Assembly: GCA_030549775.1 (NCBI GenBank)
Contig: CM060173.1
Coordinates: 682,001-746,000, forward strand
Direction of reading: 5' to 3'
DNA from: Tamarix chinensis
Lineage: Eukaryota; Streptophyta; Magnoliopsida; Caryophyllales; Tamaricaceae
Length of the DNA stretch: 64,000 nucleotides
In this document: in pieces, positions 12,040 to 26,700 of the stretch
How positions within the stretch are numbered: position 1 is the first letter of the stretch
Layout: each line of letters begins with the position of its first letter
Position numbers and translations under genes: made by a program
The notes under the pieces: generated by a model
What the model was told of the DNA's origin: nothing
The model's input: only the letters and a program-made list of their open reading frames with translations
Database searches by the model: none

Positions 12040-13737
12040 AACTTTATTGTCTAAATTGTTCACTTCATATCAGCACATTTGAAGCATTAAGATGGAAACA
12101 AGTTGCTTGGAACCTCCCTATCCACTAATAGCTAGTCATCTTAGCCAGAGCAGCCTTCACCTTTGCTCACTTAATAGGAAAGGGAGTGATAATAACCCTT
12201 ACATCTTGGTTACAATAATACGCATAAAATAAAATAAAAAACTAAAATAAAATAAAAGGCATCCTAAGATACAAAGAGGATTTGACATGCAGGGAACCCG
12301 ATTGACACTAAAACGAAAAGGGAAAGGAGACACTTTGGGTTGGTTGTATAATACTATATTACTAGACACATTCACTCTTTTTGTGCCTGAACCAGCGTTG
12401 GGCAGGCGTAGGTTCCTCAACATTTGAGTCTTATGGCTCTATAAGATCATAATCTAAAGAAAACTATCTTTGATGCTATCATTATACAATGTCTTATGCG
12501 AAGCATTTTTTTGATCTTTTTGAAGGAGCTACTAGCATAGAGTTATTAGATGATAGGTCGAATAGAGGATATGGATTCCAACTCTTCCACTTTTTTTCCT
12601 TAATTGAATAAAAGGTTGAGTCCATTTAAGAAAAAATACCACTTACCCATTTTCCCTTACATTTCATTGGCCTTTTTCCAAGTAGGAATAGCCTATATTT
12701 GTAGTTTGGTGCGAGCAAACTAGATCTTCCATCATCACTTCAGCTTTCATAGGATAGAATGTATGAAGTCAACTTTCCTTTTTTCAACTACAAGGTAGTC
12801 CAATGCATGAATAGATGTCTGTCCCATTCAAGGGCAAAAAGTTCAAAAAGAATTGAAGTTCCAAGTCATTTTGAGTGCCTTGACACACTTTGTTGTGAAG
12901 CGGCCTACTTGTTCTATGATTGATCCCTTGATTTCTCCGGATAAGGCAGTAATTCCAGTGCTTTTAATTTTGATCCACTGGGAACTCATAGAGATGGTTG
13001 ATCCAATCAAGATACGGCTACCTATAGAACAAACAACTTTGCATAGAGTGAACGGAGCCAAAATGCAACAATTATTTTCCCTCCATTGATGTCTTTGAAT
13101 ACCTCTAATTAGTAATTTCAGTTTCCTACTAGCAGCATTTCTTGGTATAAAGGAAGTTTGAGGGTCATAATCGGGGCTTCTCTAGAAGGGCCCTAGCCAC
13201 TGTATAAAGCATATAGGATGTTCATTTGTGTATCTTCCTTACTGATAGAAAAGATAAATGGAGATTTATTTATGTTATAGGAATAGTATAAGGTCATTCA
13301 TGCACCAATCTGTCTACACATGTAACGGCCAGACAAGTTACGATGCTAAATTATTAACCTATTTATTAAGGACATTTTTCCATCAAATGATACTGTCTGT
13401 CTTTGTATAATATCTCACAATACCTCCTTATTCTGCATTTTCCTCTGATGACAATAGTAGATCTAGTTGAATCATTATAGTACTTTCAAGAACATGCACC
13501 GAAAATTAGACCATTGGAGGCAGATACATGATACATCCCTACCCCTTCATATTCTATTTTTGTGCATCAATTCCTTGCTTCGGTATTTGTGGTAGTTTTC
13601 AGGAATAATAACTGTTTCTCTTATGAGATCCATTTATCCCAGATAAAGAAAATTCATGTCCACATAAGACAAATAATTTGACGAGACCAAAAAGCAAAGC
13701 ACATAAATAAGAGATATTTTAGTTAAGCTGCCATTAC
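12040..13737. other. Non-coding flank or 3' intron of the TMEM209 gene
   Basis: The donor at 13737 shows that the TMEM209 transcript continues to the left, so at least part of this stretch should be intron. I looked for the expected last coding exon and did not find it. Overlapping frames at 12843-13089 on both strands are 70-78 codons long and not recognised. Confidence 0.4.
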
Positions 13738-14719
13738 CTGAAGAGAGAATTGTGGCTTCTTGTCCCAATACAAAGAAAAAATGGGAGGGCTTTGCCTTCC
13801 CATGGCGAGTACACATGCTCCAGGATGAAGATCAGAGGGCACATATGATATAACAGCAACATACTTTTCAGGAAACCTTTCTTTTGACGGCAGAACTCCC
13901 AAAAGCAGAGGATTCTTGCTAGATTGAGCTCCAGAATAAGATGAAGGATCAACATGTAGCATCCACTTAGGATACTCCAAAAAGGCACAGAACAGATACA
14001 GAAGTAAATGGGAGTCAGTTGGTAGCTCAAGAGTCCACTTCTTCTTCACTTTATCATAGGCCTCTCCACTTCTAATATACTCATAATTCTTACAGCAACT
14101 TCCTTCAGCAAGTTCTATACAGTTCCAGCCAACACATAATCCAGTGTCAAATCACACAAAGTACATGCTTCCAGCGAGTACATGATACAAATGCTTTATG
14201 CTTCACAGCAGATATTAAAAGGTCTAAAAAAGGTACATATAGTTACCACGAATCCTCTGCACTGTATATTCTGCAGGAATGCTACTTTGCAGCAGTAAAC
14301 CTTTGATTAACTCGCCTTTTATCAAGGTATGAAGCCTCTGATGTTCCACAATGGCGTCCACACAGTCTCTTATGATAGAAAGAGATGTGTTTTGCTGCAC
14401 TGACTGCTGCAGATTGGTGAAAGGTGACCGCTCTACAAATAGTCAAATAACAGTCACTCAAACTGTGAAACAAATGACAATACATAAATAAGAATGTTGA
14501 AACATAGAATTGCTACTTACGTGTAGAAGCATCCATGGCTTGAACAAGGAAAACACGTAATTGCTGAAGGAGTGCATCCTCGTCCTGGGCAAATGCAGGT
14601 CGCCACTCTATGGAATGATCAATTGGAGAAATACTGGTTGCAGTTCCAGGAGCAGGCAAATCAGTCCCAACTTGATTGATGTTGATTGAAATACCAAGTC
14701 TAGAAGCCATTTGCATTAC
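13738..14719 (-). CDS. TMEM209: TMEM209 homologue, three 3' exons
   Basis: The exons are 14521-14719 (199 bp), 14247-14432 (186 bp) and 13738-14114 (377 bp). They carry the C-terminal domain: [14 protein letters not shown] continues directly from the large exon, then [26 protein letters not shown], then [31 protein letters not shown] and [28 protein letters not shown]. For the last exon the acceptor TGGAACTGTATAG at 14115-14127 was preferred to an upstream reading because it restores RIRELAEGSC in phase. The donor at 13737 (CAG|GTAATGG) shows that another exon follows to the left. Confidence 0.88.
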
Positions 14720-17700
14720 CTACAATGCAGTGGTAACATTTAGATGATATCAAACAGCCATGGGCATAAGTTTAATCATTACAGACTCGTTGATGTTCAT
14801 CTTTATTTTCTAAGCGAGGTTCCAAATGACAACCAAGTTTGTGCTCATCATTCAGTCCTACGATTCAACAATTTTAAGATCCAAAAATTATAAAATGATC
14901 CTGATCCTATTAAAGTAGTAGAATCATGATAGAATGATAAGATTTTATGCAGGATCAATTAAGATCCTAAGTAAAATCTTATAATTCTACACAATAACTA
15001 GAATTTTATCCATTTTGTCTTTAAATCTATATTTCCTATTATTCCTACTACAATTGTTCCCCAACTCTCTAATCTTTAACCCTTTATTGCTTTGCGACAT
15101 ATCTTGAACATGAGCCAATTCGAAAAGGTATGATTGAGATACCACTAACCAAGCCGACAATACGAGTAAAATGTTGTTGAAAGAATGTAACCTCTATGTA
15201 AATGATAACATGAACATCCAAAATTGTATGATGTCATTAATTATTAACTTCGATTAATGCAACAATTGGTATTGTTTGCAAGTTGTTACATATAAGTTTA
15301 AGAGTGTGATTTAATGTTATTGAACTTTAAACATGGTACTTCCTACAAGCATATAGAACTCTTAATGTTATGACCATGGTAGGATCTTACAATCTTACAA
15401 TCCAATTCTTATCACCCAAATCAATCCTAAGTGCAATTCCGATCCTAGCAACCTTGTTTGTGCTAGACATAAGAAACTCTAATGTTCAAGGTATTATTAT
15501 GGGCCCGGGTTATAAACCTAGTCTCAAGGCAATGATGTAGAGGTTTGGTGGGATGAGTGATAAAGGAATAAGGTTCCTCTTGAGAACCTATGGTGGCGTC
15601 TCAAGGAGGGAGACATGGTGAGGGTCAACTGCTAAGAGAGAGAGATGTCGTGGCAGGGGAAATAACTTCTTGTTAATTCTCCAACATATAGGCTTGGAAT
15701 CACAAGGTCACCATAACCAACATCTTATACAATGGTAATCCAATATAATTTCCACACCGAAAAGGCTATTAAATCATATCTTCCAAATATTTCTAAGTTA
15801 TTCTCCTCTAAGAGTAATAATATTAAACTTGTGCTCTAAATACTTAATAAATAACTACTATCTCAAGCCCCAAGTGAAGTATCTATATGTCTTGATCCCC
15901 ATGTACACAAAACATGGTAAGCCCATCATGTTAGTTGTTTCTTTCTTTATCTCCCATGCCTTGTTGGCCATGGCTTGTGCCTCGTTACGCACAACTAGTC
16001 TCTACAAGCTTGCTCGAGCTTGATGGTTGTAGGCTTGGCCTACAATTGCATCGGTAACATTATTCCTTTCTTGGACAACAAGATTGTCCTCAACTTTAAA
16101 GGATGGATAGACTTAGTGGAAGTCAAACAATGTATTCCCAAGAAGCTTCTTTGAGGGAAAGTGATGCACAAGCATCCATATTAATTTAGTTGTTAATTTC
16201 TTTAGGGGGGGGGGGATAAAAACCTCCTCACTTACACTAATTAGATTAACTAAACCCCAAACCATAAAAGTCATGAAAAACTCTAATCCAACCACCACCT
16301 TTTTACACCTTAGTGGTTCATTTTTTGGCTTAAATGGCTCATTGCCCAGCCAAGGATAGGCAACAATTCAGGTCCCACATTTGCACTTTTCTAGGCAGAT
16401 CTAGGCATGTTTGGTAGCCCAAGAAAATCGACGGTAGTAGCAGCAACTACAAGCATCAGGGGGGACCTTTTTTGGAAGAAAAGAAAGGTATAATCAGGCC
16501 ATGAAGGAACTTTGTGCCTACAGGGTGCAGAAAAGTTACTTTTTACTTTATGCTTTTAATAATCTTTTCAAAATTTAACCTAAAAACTACTTTTAATGAT
16601 ATTTTTAGCTTAGTTTAGCTTATTAACTTGTAAGGTCCCAAACAGTTCTAATTTTTCTATTTCGGCTACACAAAGTCAACTTTAGTTTTGGTTAGGATTA
16701 AACTAGTTAAAGTTAGTCTCTTTGAAAACTAGTTAGTTTGATTAGTTAACCAAACCAATCCTTTTTTTTAAGTTGAGTTGTATTGCAACTAAATGAGACC
16801 TAACACTCTCCTATAAGTGTTGGGCTCACACTTGAATGAAGGACAACTTAGAATTTGGTTATCTTATTTCTCTGATCCCTTTAACTCCAATGCATGAGTT
16901 TGAAATCTGAATCCTAAAATCTCACAAGATTTATCCTAAGTGCTGAAACCTTAGGTGATTCTTGTTAGCATATGATACAAGGAGATACCAAGGATCATAT
17001 TCAACCACTTTTCTTCACCCTCTTCTCTGTTTTCTTATTTGGTTATCCCCCATTGATAACCACCCTCCTAACTTGATCTAATTTGTATTAGCATATGCAT
17101 CAATTTAGAGAAGTTTGTAAATCCTTTTTTTGAAATAAAATTTCTCCTAGAAATCCTTCATCCAAACGATACCTTAAAGTTATTAAGGGAGAAGAAAATT
17201 CTCATTCAAAAAAATAATTTCAAACCGAGAAAGTAAATGATAAATCAGTATGGTCTAGGAATCCATGGCTTAATCGAAGGCCCTCACAAGTTGAAATAAG
17301 TCCATAGTAGCTACTTTTTCTTCCAATAGAAGTTTCACTTGGAGGTGTTATAGTGTTATGTAGTCACCTTTGCACCCATAATTAGAGAAGGATAACAGTT
17401 AACTAGTTGTATGATGTGAAATAGGCAAAAGGAAAATGTGTCCCTTGTACCAAATGAGCCCATCTTGACCTTCCAAGTTCTTATAGAGTGTCTTCCTAGA
17501 GTTGTTTCACAATCGACTGTATCTCTAAGGAAGTCACCACCTCAGTCTTAAGATCCTCAAAACAAAGAGTCTGAGGCCTAAAGATGGCATATAGCATATT
17601 TTCCGCCTCATTTGGATCTATAAAGGCATTTGTGACCCAAAACATCCTCTCAAGCTTCTACTCGACTTGAATTCAATCCCATAAGCAGCAAGGTGCTCAA

Positions 17701-20700
17701 TTTATATTCTAGTAAATACTTGAGGCTACCAAATGATGAAGTCCGATCCCTAAAGGTAAGGTTGCCAACCCTGAATGGCTTTGGCTAACCCAATCATCTC
17801 CCCCTCACAAAAGGGTGATTTTCAAGTAAGTTTGGCTCTAAAGTAGCCAATTAGTTAATTGTCTTGATGTGGCTGCACCAATGTCACTTCCTAATGTGTC
17901 ATAATCTACCACGAATTGCCTTTCGAAGTCGGATAGCCAAAATATGGGTGCTTTAGACAAAGCTTTTAGATTATAAAACATTGCAAAGAATACATAGAAA
18001 TGTATTCTCTTAGAAAAGATTGATATGTGGTGCAGTGATCCTCCTATATCCTTATATGATCTTCTAGTAAAATTCCGTAAAGCCTCAAAAATCACACAAA
18101 GTTGCAATTCTAGCCAACCTAGGCTTGGAACTTAATTGGGATGGTCAAAACACCTCTTATATTTATTATGTGGCATATGTATAATATAAAATGTTCCCCA
18201 AAGGCATATTTGGATCACTCAAGAAACAAGTGATGCTAAAGTATTACAAAGAGTACAATTGGAGGTGGCGATATGCTCAACCCAAGTTCAACTATAATGA
18301 GAATAACCATGAACTTGCGTAGATAAAGTTGAAAGACCCCTTTCACGAGGGATTGAGAAGTGGAAGGCATCTTTACGAGGGCAAAAGAAATGAGAACTCG
18401 AAGCCCATAGGTATGAGTTAGGTTTTTTAAGTTCAATTGAATATATGTCGGCATAGGTACTCGAGGGTTTTTGCTAACAAAATCATCATTAATCTAATTA
18501 TTGAACCATCCACTAATAAAAACAAAATAGCTCTCATTTAGCACTACTTTTTTTTCCATAATCACTTATATCTAACAATTGCTAAATTTTTCAAGGAGGT
18601 AGTTTGGATCTACATATTTAAAAAGTAATTTTAACAAATAACCACTTGTTCTTCAGATTGTTTTTTGTTCTCCTTCTCCATTTCATGTGATTATTTTCTA
18701 TAATTTAACATCACATTCATCAAATCATAAGTATTCTTACATGAAAAAATGATGTGAAATGAAAGAAAAAAAAATGACTCGATAAGTATCATCGATGACC
18801 CTATAAAAATTATTTCCATTCCAATCTACTATTTAGAAGTGGCTTATGATTAATTAAGACATTATATAAATTGTTAAATAAGCATTAAAAAACGTAGTAT
18901 TAAAATTAGCATAAATAATAGACATTCTAATTTTATCTATTTAGTACTTATAAAAAAGACTATAAGTAGTTAACTATAGAAATAAATAAAAGTATACATA
19001 AAAAGCTACATAGACCCAGCCAACCCAATCTTTGCCCAAGCTTGAATAAAGCCACATAAAAAATGTTTATACAAGCCATCACCAAACCCCTGACCCAAAC
19101 TAAGCCCAACCCCGACAGGTCCAAGTCTGCCCATTGAACAAGCTTGTGACATGTCATCCCCTTTGGATCTTGGTGAGTTTGGCATTTTGGCAACATCTCC
19201 GTTGAGAGTTGAGCGGTTTTAGGGATGGCAAAAATCCCCATGGGCTTGAGGCCCATCAGGATTCCCCGTTCAAGATCAAGTTTGGGGAGAATTTTCAGGG
19301 ATGGGTTCGGGTTGAAGATTTTTTTGAGGACAGGGATTAGGTCCCCTTCCCCAAACCCACCACAATATATAAAATACATATACATGCATACATAAATACA
19401 TTATAACATTATATTTTTTTCTAAAAAGATATTAAAAAAAAGAATAAAAAAGAAAATAATTTATTGAAAAATTTTGGGTATGGGGCCGGAGACAGAGATA
19501 TATTTCCCATGGGGATTGGGGCAAGGAATTCCTATTAGTGAAAATAGGGGAATGGGGTGAGTTCGGGGATGGGGACTTATTTTGGATTCAGGGATGGGAA
19601 TAGCATGCCCATCCCCATGGGACCCCATTGCCATCCCTAGGTGGTTTCCTTGTGGTAGTTATTTGCTTCGAGCTACTCTTCTTTTTATAACATTACATTA
19701 GTTTGCTCCTCGGCACCATCTCATACCTTATCGTTAAGCAATTCTCCAAGTGTGGCTTCCATGCCTTGTAATTGGGCTTTTACCGAAATCCCTTGGGATA
19801 GTTATCTCTAATTAAGGCTATGTTCTCTTTGTCTTATTTTTGATGATTTTATTTGATTTGAACTTAGGTCATGTTTTTATCACCTCATTTTTGGGGTCTG
19901 ATTTTTTTTATTAGTGTTGATCAAATCTGATCAAATTTGATACATATTGATCAAATCTAATCGATTAGTGTTGAACAGATCTAATCTAATCAGATTAGTA
20001 TTGATGAGAATAAAAATTGTTACATTAATATTAATAATTATTTATATAATAAGTAATAATAATAATTATAAGTATTAATTATTCTTATAATTAAAATAAA
20101 TATATTGATAATTACAATTATAATAATACTATTAATAATAACTATTATTATTAATAATATTAATAATTATATTAATAATTGACTAAAATTACAATTATAA
20201 TAATATTATTAATATTAATAATTATATTTATAATAATAATTATTACAACACTAATAATAATAATTAAAATATATGATTAATAATTATCAAAAAAAAATAA
20301 TTAATAATTATAATTGTTATTATAATAATAATATTATTATTAGAGTTATAATTATAAATACTATGAATATAATCAATATTGTATTAATAATTATAATTAC
20401 AATTATTAAAATATTATTAATAATAATAAGTATAATAATTATATTAATGATTATATTAATAATATACATAATAGTTATATTAATAATTATAATAATATTA
20501 AGAATAATATTAATATTAATAATCATATAATAAGAATTGTTATAATAATTACTAATAATTATAATAATCATACTAAAATTATTATTATTTTGAATATAAT
20601 TATTATAAATGATCATATAATAATAATTGTTGTTATATAATATGATTAGTGCTATCTAATCTAATCCAATTATAAGGTGAGAAAAATAGGTTGAAAAAAA

Positions 20701-23700
20701 ATTGTGTTATTATTATTACCATTGTTGGTTCCACCATTAACTTTTTTTAATACTACATTAACATCATTATTATAATTATTATTAATATTTTTTGTTATAT
20801 TCATCATTATTAAAATTATGTTAATCTAATCTAATTGAATTTATCAAATGTTGAGATAACATACCATAATACCAACTTGTTACGGGTCCGATTTATGGGC
20901 TAGTCATGGGGTGATAATGCATGGATTTGGTTGGATAACTGAGAGGAATAGGGTTCCTCTTGAGAACCTAGGGAGAGGTAGACAAATGGTGGGAAGAAAG
21001 ATAGATTAGAAAGAGAGAGATGTAGCAGCTAAGGAATTAGCTTCTAATTTTAGGGTCCTAGGGTTTACAATCCTAAGTTACCAAAAATATCTTAAGAAAC
21101 TACCTCTCCAAAACACATAACATGTCAATTGAATACAGTGGAAATAATGAAAATGAGCACCTGTTGCCGCCTTCACCATTGATATATGGAATGGGCAAGG
21201 CCAAAGTACCTCAGAGAGAGCTTCTCATTCAAGTGATTAGCAAGATAACTGTCTATAGGGCTTGAGTTTAACAAAAGCCCTAATGCCTATATCAATCTCT
21301 CATTCATTCCTAGTCAACTTGGAATTTCATCCTTCCATGCGCACATGACAAATGTTGATTCAATTCTTCCATGATAGCATCTTTACTATTTAACTCATAA
21401 TCAACCTCTATCACTCAAGAGCCCCTAAACACATATCGTAACAATGTAGGAGGGTCTTTTCATATAGAGTAGCAAAAGGGGTGGTGTGGATGGCCATGTG
21501 GGAGGTGTTGTACAGAAATTAAGCCCATGGCATCCATTTTACCAATTGCTTGGGTTTGTCCCTTGCAAAATTACAGTAGTACATTTTAAAACTGCGATTA
21601 ATTACTTCTGTCTGGTCATTTGTCTCTTGGATCAAAGGGTAGCACCAAGAGTCCTAAACAACTCCTTCTAGAAATCACTCATGGAGACCTTGTCATGGTC
21701 AAACACAATTGAGCCAAAAACCTCATGCAATCTTATAATCTCCTACACAAAGACAACAGCAATCGAAGGGGCAGTAAAGGGGTGTTTTAACATAACAAAG
21801 TGAGCATACATTGTCAAGTAATCCATAACCACCAATACAAAATTGAAACCATCTGAATTTGGCAATCCTTTAATAAAATCAAGGGGAATATTCTCCTAGA
21901 CCTACTATGCTATAGCCAAGGGTTGAAGTAAGCCAATTGGACTAGGTGTTGAATATTTATTTTGATGGAAAATGCTTTCGCCACAAATTTTGTGCATCCC
22001 TACACATTCCCAATACCTATATGGTGCGACCAGTTGCACCAAGCACTATGCAACCGATCCACATTTCTCTTATTATTATTTTTAAATTGAATTGTCATAA
22101 GTTTGAGTTATTAAAAATATAAAATAATTCTATCAAAATGATCCTAAATTTTGTTACCACAAATAAAGATATACTTCTAACATATAAAAAAAAATTATGT
22201 AAAAGTTGCAACAGAATTGGACTAAAGTTTTAACAAAACTTTATCTACAAATAAAGTAAATGTTTCAACAGAATTATATTAAAATTTCAATACAAAGTAG
22301 TATTGTTGAAATATTTTAACATTGATGAACAACAATCGGCATTTAATTGTTGAAAACTTATCCAAGATATGTTTAAAAGACATTACATAACTATTGAAAC
22401 ATAAGTTAAAACAACAGTAACATTTTATTATAATAGTTCTTTAAAAAATTATTATGTAAAATATTATTCTCTAAAAGCTAAAATTTCAACATAATTTATC
22501 TACAATTTCAATATAAAAAGTATTATTGTAAACTTTTACTATTTATCTACAAATAATTTTTCAAAACTCTTTATATAAGTTTTCAACACTATTATTATGG
22601 ATTTTCAACAATCTTTAGACAACATTCTTGATAATAAAAATTTAACAATGTTCTAATCAATTTTCAACACTTTATATAAGTTTTCAACACTAATCAAATA
22701 AAATTTCAACACTCTTTATATAATTTTTTAACACTATTCAAATAAAATTCAACATTATTATAAAGAATTTTAAACACTCTTTGGACAACACTCTTTATAA
22801 AAGTTTTCAAAATTGTTATAAGAAAGTTTCATCACTATTTGAACAACATTCTTCCTCATTTGCGATATCAAAAGGTAAGAATGATAAAAACACATGCATT
22901 TGTATTTTATACTAGTTTTATAACCATTTTTCAACATGCTTTATAAAAGTTTTCAATATTGTTTAAATAAATTTTCAATCATTATATAATTATTGAAAGA
23001 TCATTCAATAGCTATTGAAAACTCATAGAATATATGTTGAAATCAATATTAGAGTGGTGAAAATTTAAACAGTAGTTGAGAAAATCATCATAAAATTGTT
23101 GGAAAATAAATATAACAAAGGTGAAACATTATTATGAAAGTTGTTGAAAAATGTGAATTTTTGTTATAATAATCATTCTAATAGGATGTTGATTCAGGTA
23201 AGAGCATTATCATGCACAACATCACCACTACAGCTATTGAAACAAAAACCTTGACCACAGGGACGGAGCCAATTAAGAGCCCATGGGGTCGCCTGACCCC
23301 ATGGATATTTTAAAATTACATATTATATACACAATGTTAAATATCAAAAACCATCTTAGAAGCATTGGTTAGAAAGTTATATACGAACTTAAATGAAGCA
23401 TGGGGTCCTGAGTTCAAACCCCAGTGCTAACAATTTTATACCTCTTTTATTTTTTCAACCTTTTTCACTCTATTTTTTTTCCTCACGCCTGACCAATGAC
23501 CTGTGACCCCAACGCCTAACCCCAGCCCTCCTCAGTTCTCTCGCCAAACAATGAAACAAGCGCCAATAACCCTACTTCACTGAGCTAAGTCCACTCCATT
23601 ACTTCAGAACTGCCATCCGCTAGGCACCAGCTAATTCCACCCCGCCCAGGCGCCCACCGCTGCTTCTCACCACCAAAGTTCAACCTCCTGGCTACAGCCA

Positions 23701-26700
23701 GCCCTATTGGTTGTTGCCTTCTGCCCTTGTCCACTCCGTTGCTGGCTACTGCACACCTCGCCTACACTACACCGCTGCAAACGCCGTTCGACGCCCTGCA
23801 CCCCAGCCACCGACCATCCCTGTCTGTCTCAACAGGCCCAGGCGCCCAGCACTCAACAAGACAGCAAGTCAGCAGACAACAGCCGAGACCCGAGAGCCAG
23901 AGAGATTGAGAGGGTGAGGGTTTTTTTTTTCTAAAAAAAAAAGATGAAATCTAATTTAATTTTTGTTAATTGAATTAGTTTGTGTTTTTATTTTTGATTT
24001 TATTGTGAATTTATAAATTTCTTATTATTTTCATGTCAATTGTAAAATAATCTTAAATTAGGGTGGACGATGTTTTTGGCATAGGTTATGTTAATTTTCA
24101 TGAATTAGTTGATTATTGTATATTTTTGAATTAGGTTATGTTAATTTTGAATTAGTATGGTATGAATTAGTTTGGCAATAAGAATTAGTTCATTATTATG
24201 CAATTTTGAATTAGTTGAGTATTTTTGTTAATTGAATTAGTTTGTGTTTGTAGTTCTAATTTTATTGTGAATTTGTGAATTAGTGAAATTGGAAATTTTT
24301 TGTTATTTTCATTTCAATTGTAAAATAATCTTAAATTAGGGTGGATGATGTTTTTCGCATAGGTTATGTTAATTTTCATGAATTAGTTGATTATTGTATA
24401 TTTTTGAATTAGGTTAAGTTAATTTCGAATTAGTATGGCATGAATTAGTTTGGCTATAAGAATTAGTTCATTATTGTGTAATTTTGATTTAGTTGAGTAT
24501 TTGTTTACTATATCTTGTATTGTTGTATCGATAATTGCATATCTTATTTTATCAAATTAGCATATAGAAATATATTCAAAAGCAGCCTAAAAACAAAGAA
24601 CGGCCTAATGGGAACCATTCTAATCCAGTTCCTACTCCTATAATTCATGAACAAATTTCTTTGTATCTTCATCAAGCTCAAGCTACACAACGCAATTGGG
24701 TGGATTTAAATTCTCTAGAACTTGATCCAGGTCTGAGGAAAAAAAATTCAGATTTCCATCCAAATCAGCAAGATGAGGTAAGGAGAGCTTATATTCGTCT
24801 TGGTCCTTTCCACCCTCGTGCACACAATTTTCCAATTAAACTTATTGCCCAAAAAAATCAAAGATTTGTTGCATCTTGGTTTGATCAGTATAACTGGTTA
24901 GAATATAGTATAACTGGTCAAGTTAGGAAGGTGGTTATCAATGGGGGATAACTGAATAAGAAAACAGAGAAGAGGGTGAAGAAAATGGGTTGAATATGAT
25001 CTTTGGTACCTCCTTAGATCATATACTAACAAGAACCACCTAAGGTTTCAACACTTAGGATAAATCTGGTGAGATTTTAGGATTCAAACTTCAAACTCAT
25101 GCACTAGAGTTGAAGGTGACTGATTTCTGCTGAGAGAAATAAGATAGCCAAATTCTGAGTTTTCTTTTCATTCAAGTGTGAGCCCAACACTTATAGGAGA
25201 GTGTTGGGTCTCATTTAGTTGTAATACAACTCAACAAAAACAGGATTAGTTTGGTTAACTAATCAAACTAGTTAGTTGTCAAAGAGACTAACTTTAACTA
25301 GTTTAATCCTAACCAAAACTAAAGTTGACTTTGTACTAGCTGAATTTGAAACAGAGAAATCAGAATTGTTTGGGACCTTCCCAATGTCTTACATCTAACT
25401 TGGGAGGCTCCTTACAAGTTGATAAGCTAAGCTAAGCTAAAAACATCATTAAAAGTAAAAAGTAAAAGTAGCTTTTATGCTAAAGACTAAAAAACATTAT
25501 TAAAAGCATAAAGCAGAAAGTAACTTTTCTGTTGCAAGCCTAAAGTGCCATCATAGCCTGAGCATAGGTTTCTTTTCTTCTAAAAAAGGTCTGCCCCTAT
25601 GATACTTATAGCTGTTACTGCTGCTAGTGCTCACATCTGTCCAGAAAAGTGTTGTTGTGGCTGCTATTGTGGGACTTGAACTGTAGCCTATCCTTGGCTG
25701 GATAGTGAGCCATTTAAGCCAAAAAAATGAGCCACTAAGGTGCAAAAAGTGGTGGCTGGATTGAAGTTTTGCATGGCTTTCATGGCTTGGGGTTTAGTTA
25801 AACTAATTAGTCCAAGTGAGGAGGTTTTTATGTCCCCCTAAATTAGAGAAATTAACAACTAAATTAATATCTTGGATAATGGATGCTCCTGCATCAATTG
25901 TTCAAACATGAATTTGAAGCCGGTGGTGATCATTTTGTGGGGCAAGGTTTTGGGGGTTGGAATAAAAATGGTAGGCTTGAAGTTCATGTTGGTAATTATG
26001 ATAGTCCTCATAACAAGGCTGTGAAAAAATGTGATAATTTGATGAATCAAAAGCAGGGCATTCAAGCTGCTTTGTCAAAACAATCTAAAATAGTGAAATC
26101 TGAGTATCATATTCGTCTAGAAGCATCAGTCATTACTATTAAATATCTTCTTCGACATGGACTAGCATTTCGGGAAAATGATGAACCGGATGGCTCAAAA
26201 AACCGAGGTAATTTTTATGCTTGTGAAGCTGAAATAAGTAATGAGATTATTAGGGAGCTAAGGGGTGATGTTTTCGGCATATTAATTGATGAATCTGGTG
26301 ATATATCTAGGAAAGAACAAATGGTTGTTGTTGTACGTTATGTGGATCGTAGAGGTTTTGTGATGGAAAGATTCATTGGTATTGCACATGTAGCTAATAC
26401 AACTGTCGTGTCACTCAAATCAACACTTGAGACAATGTTAGTGAAATATAAATCATGCATATCAAGAATACAATGACAGGGCTATGATGGAGCAAGCAAT
26501 ATGAGAGGGGAATATGGTGGTTTAAAAACTTTGGTTCATAATGAAAATAATTCAGCATATTATGTTCATTGTTTTGCTCATCAGCTTCAGTTGGCACTAG
26601 TTGCAGTTGTAAGGTCTCATGAAGATGTTGATTGGTTGTTTTTTATTGTTACTGGTGTTGTTAATGTAATTGGATCATCTAGCAAACGTCGAGATATGCT

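Noticed and set aside
12430..13230. Possible organelle DNA insertion, suggested by the tone of phrases such as GGCTTCTCTAGAAGGGCCC
   Set aside because: No organelle gene could be identified in either strand. Only a similarity search against mitochondrial and plastid genomes could support it.
19220..19639. 141-codon minus-strand frame overlapping this interval (18960-19385)
   Set aside because: It crosses the boundary of a MITE, and its Gly/Pro/Asn-rich part is the MITE end in translation.
20273..20616. Two overlapping frames of 85-98 codons rich in Ile and Asn
   Set aside because: They lie in a TAA/ATT simple-repeat tract, and their content follows from base composition alone.
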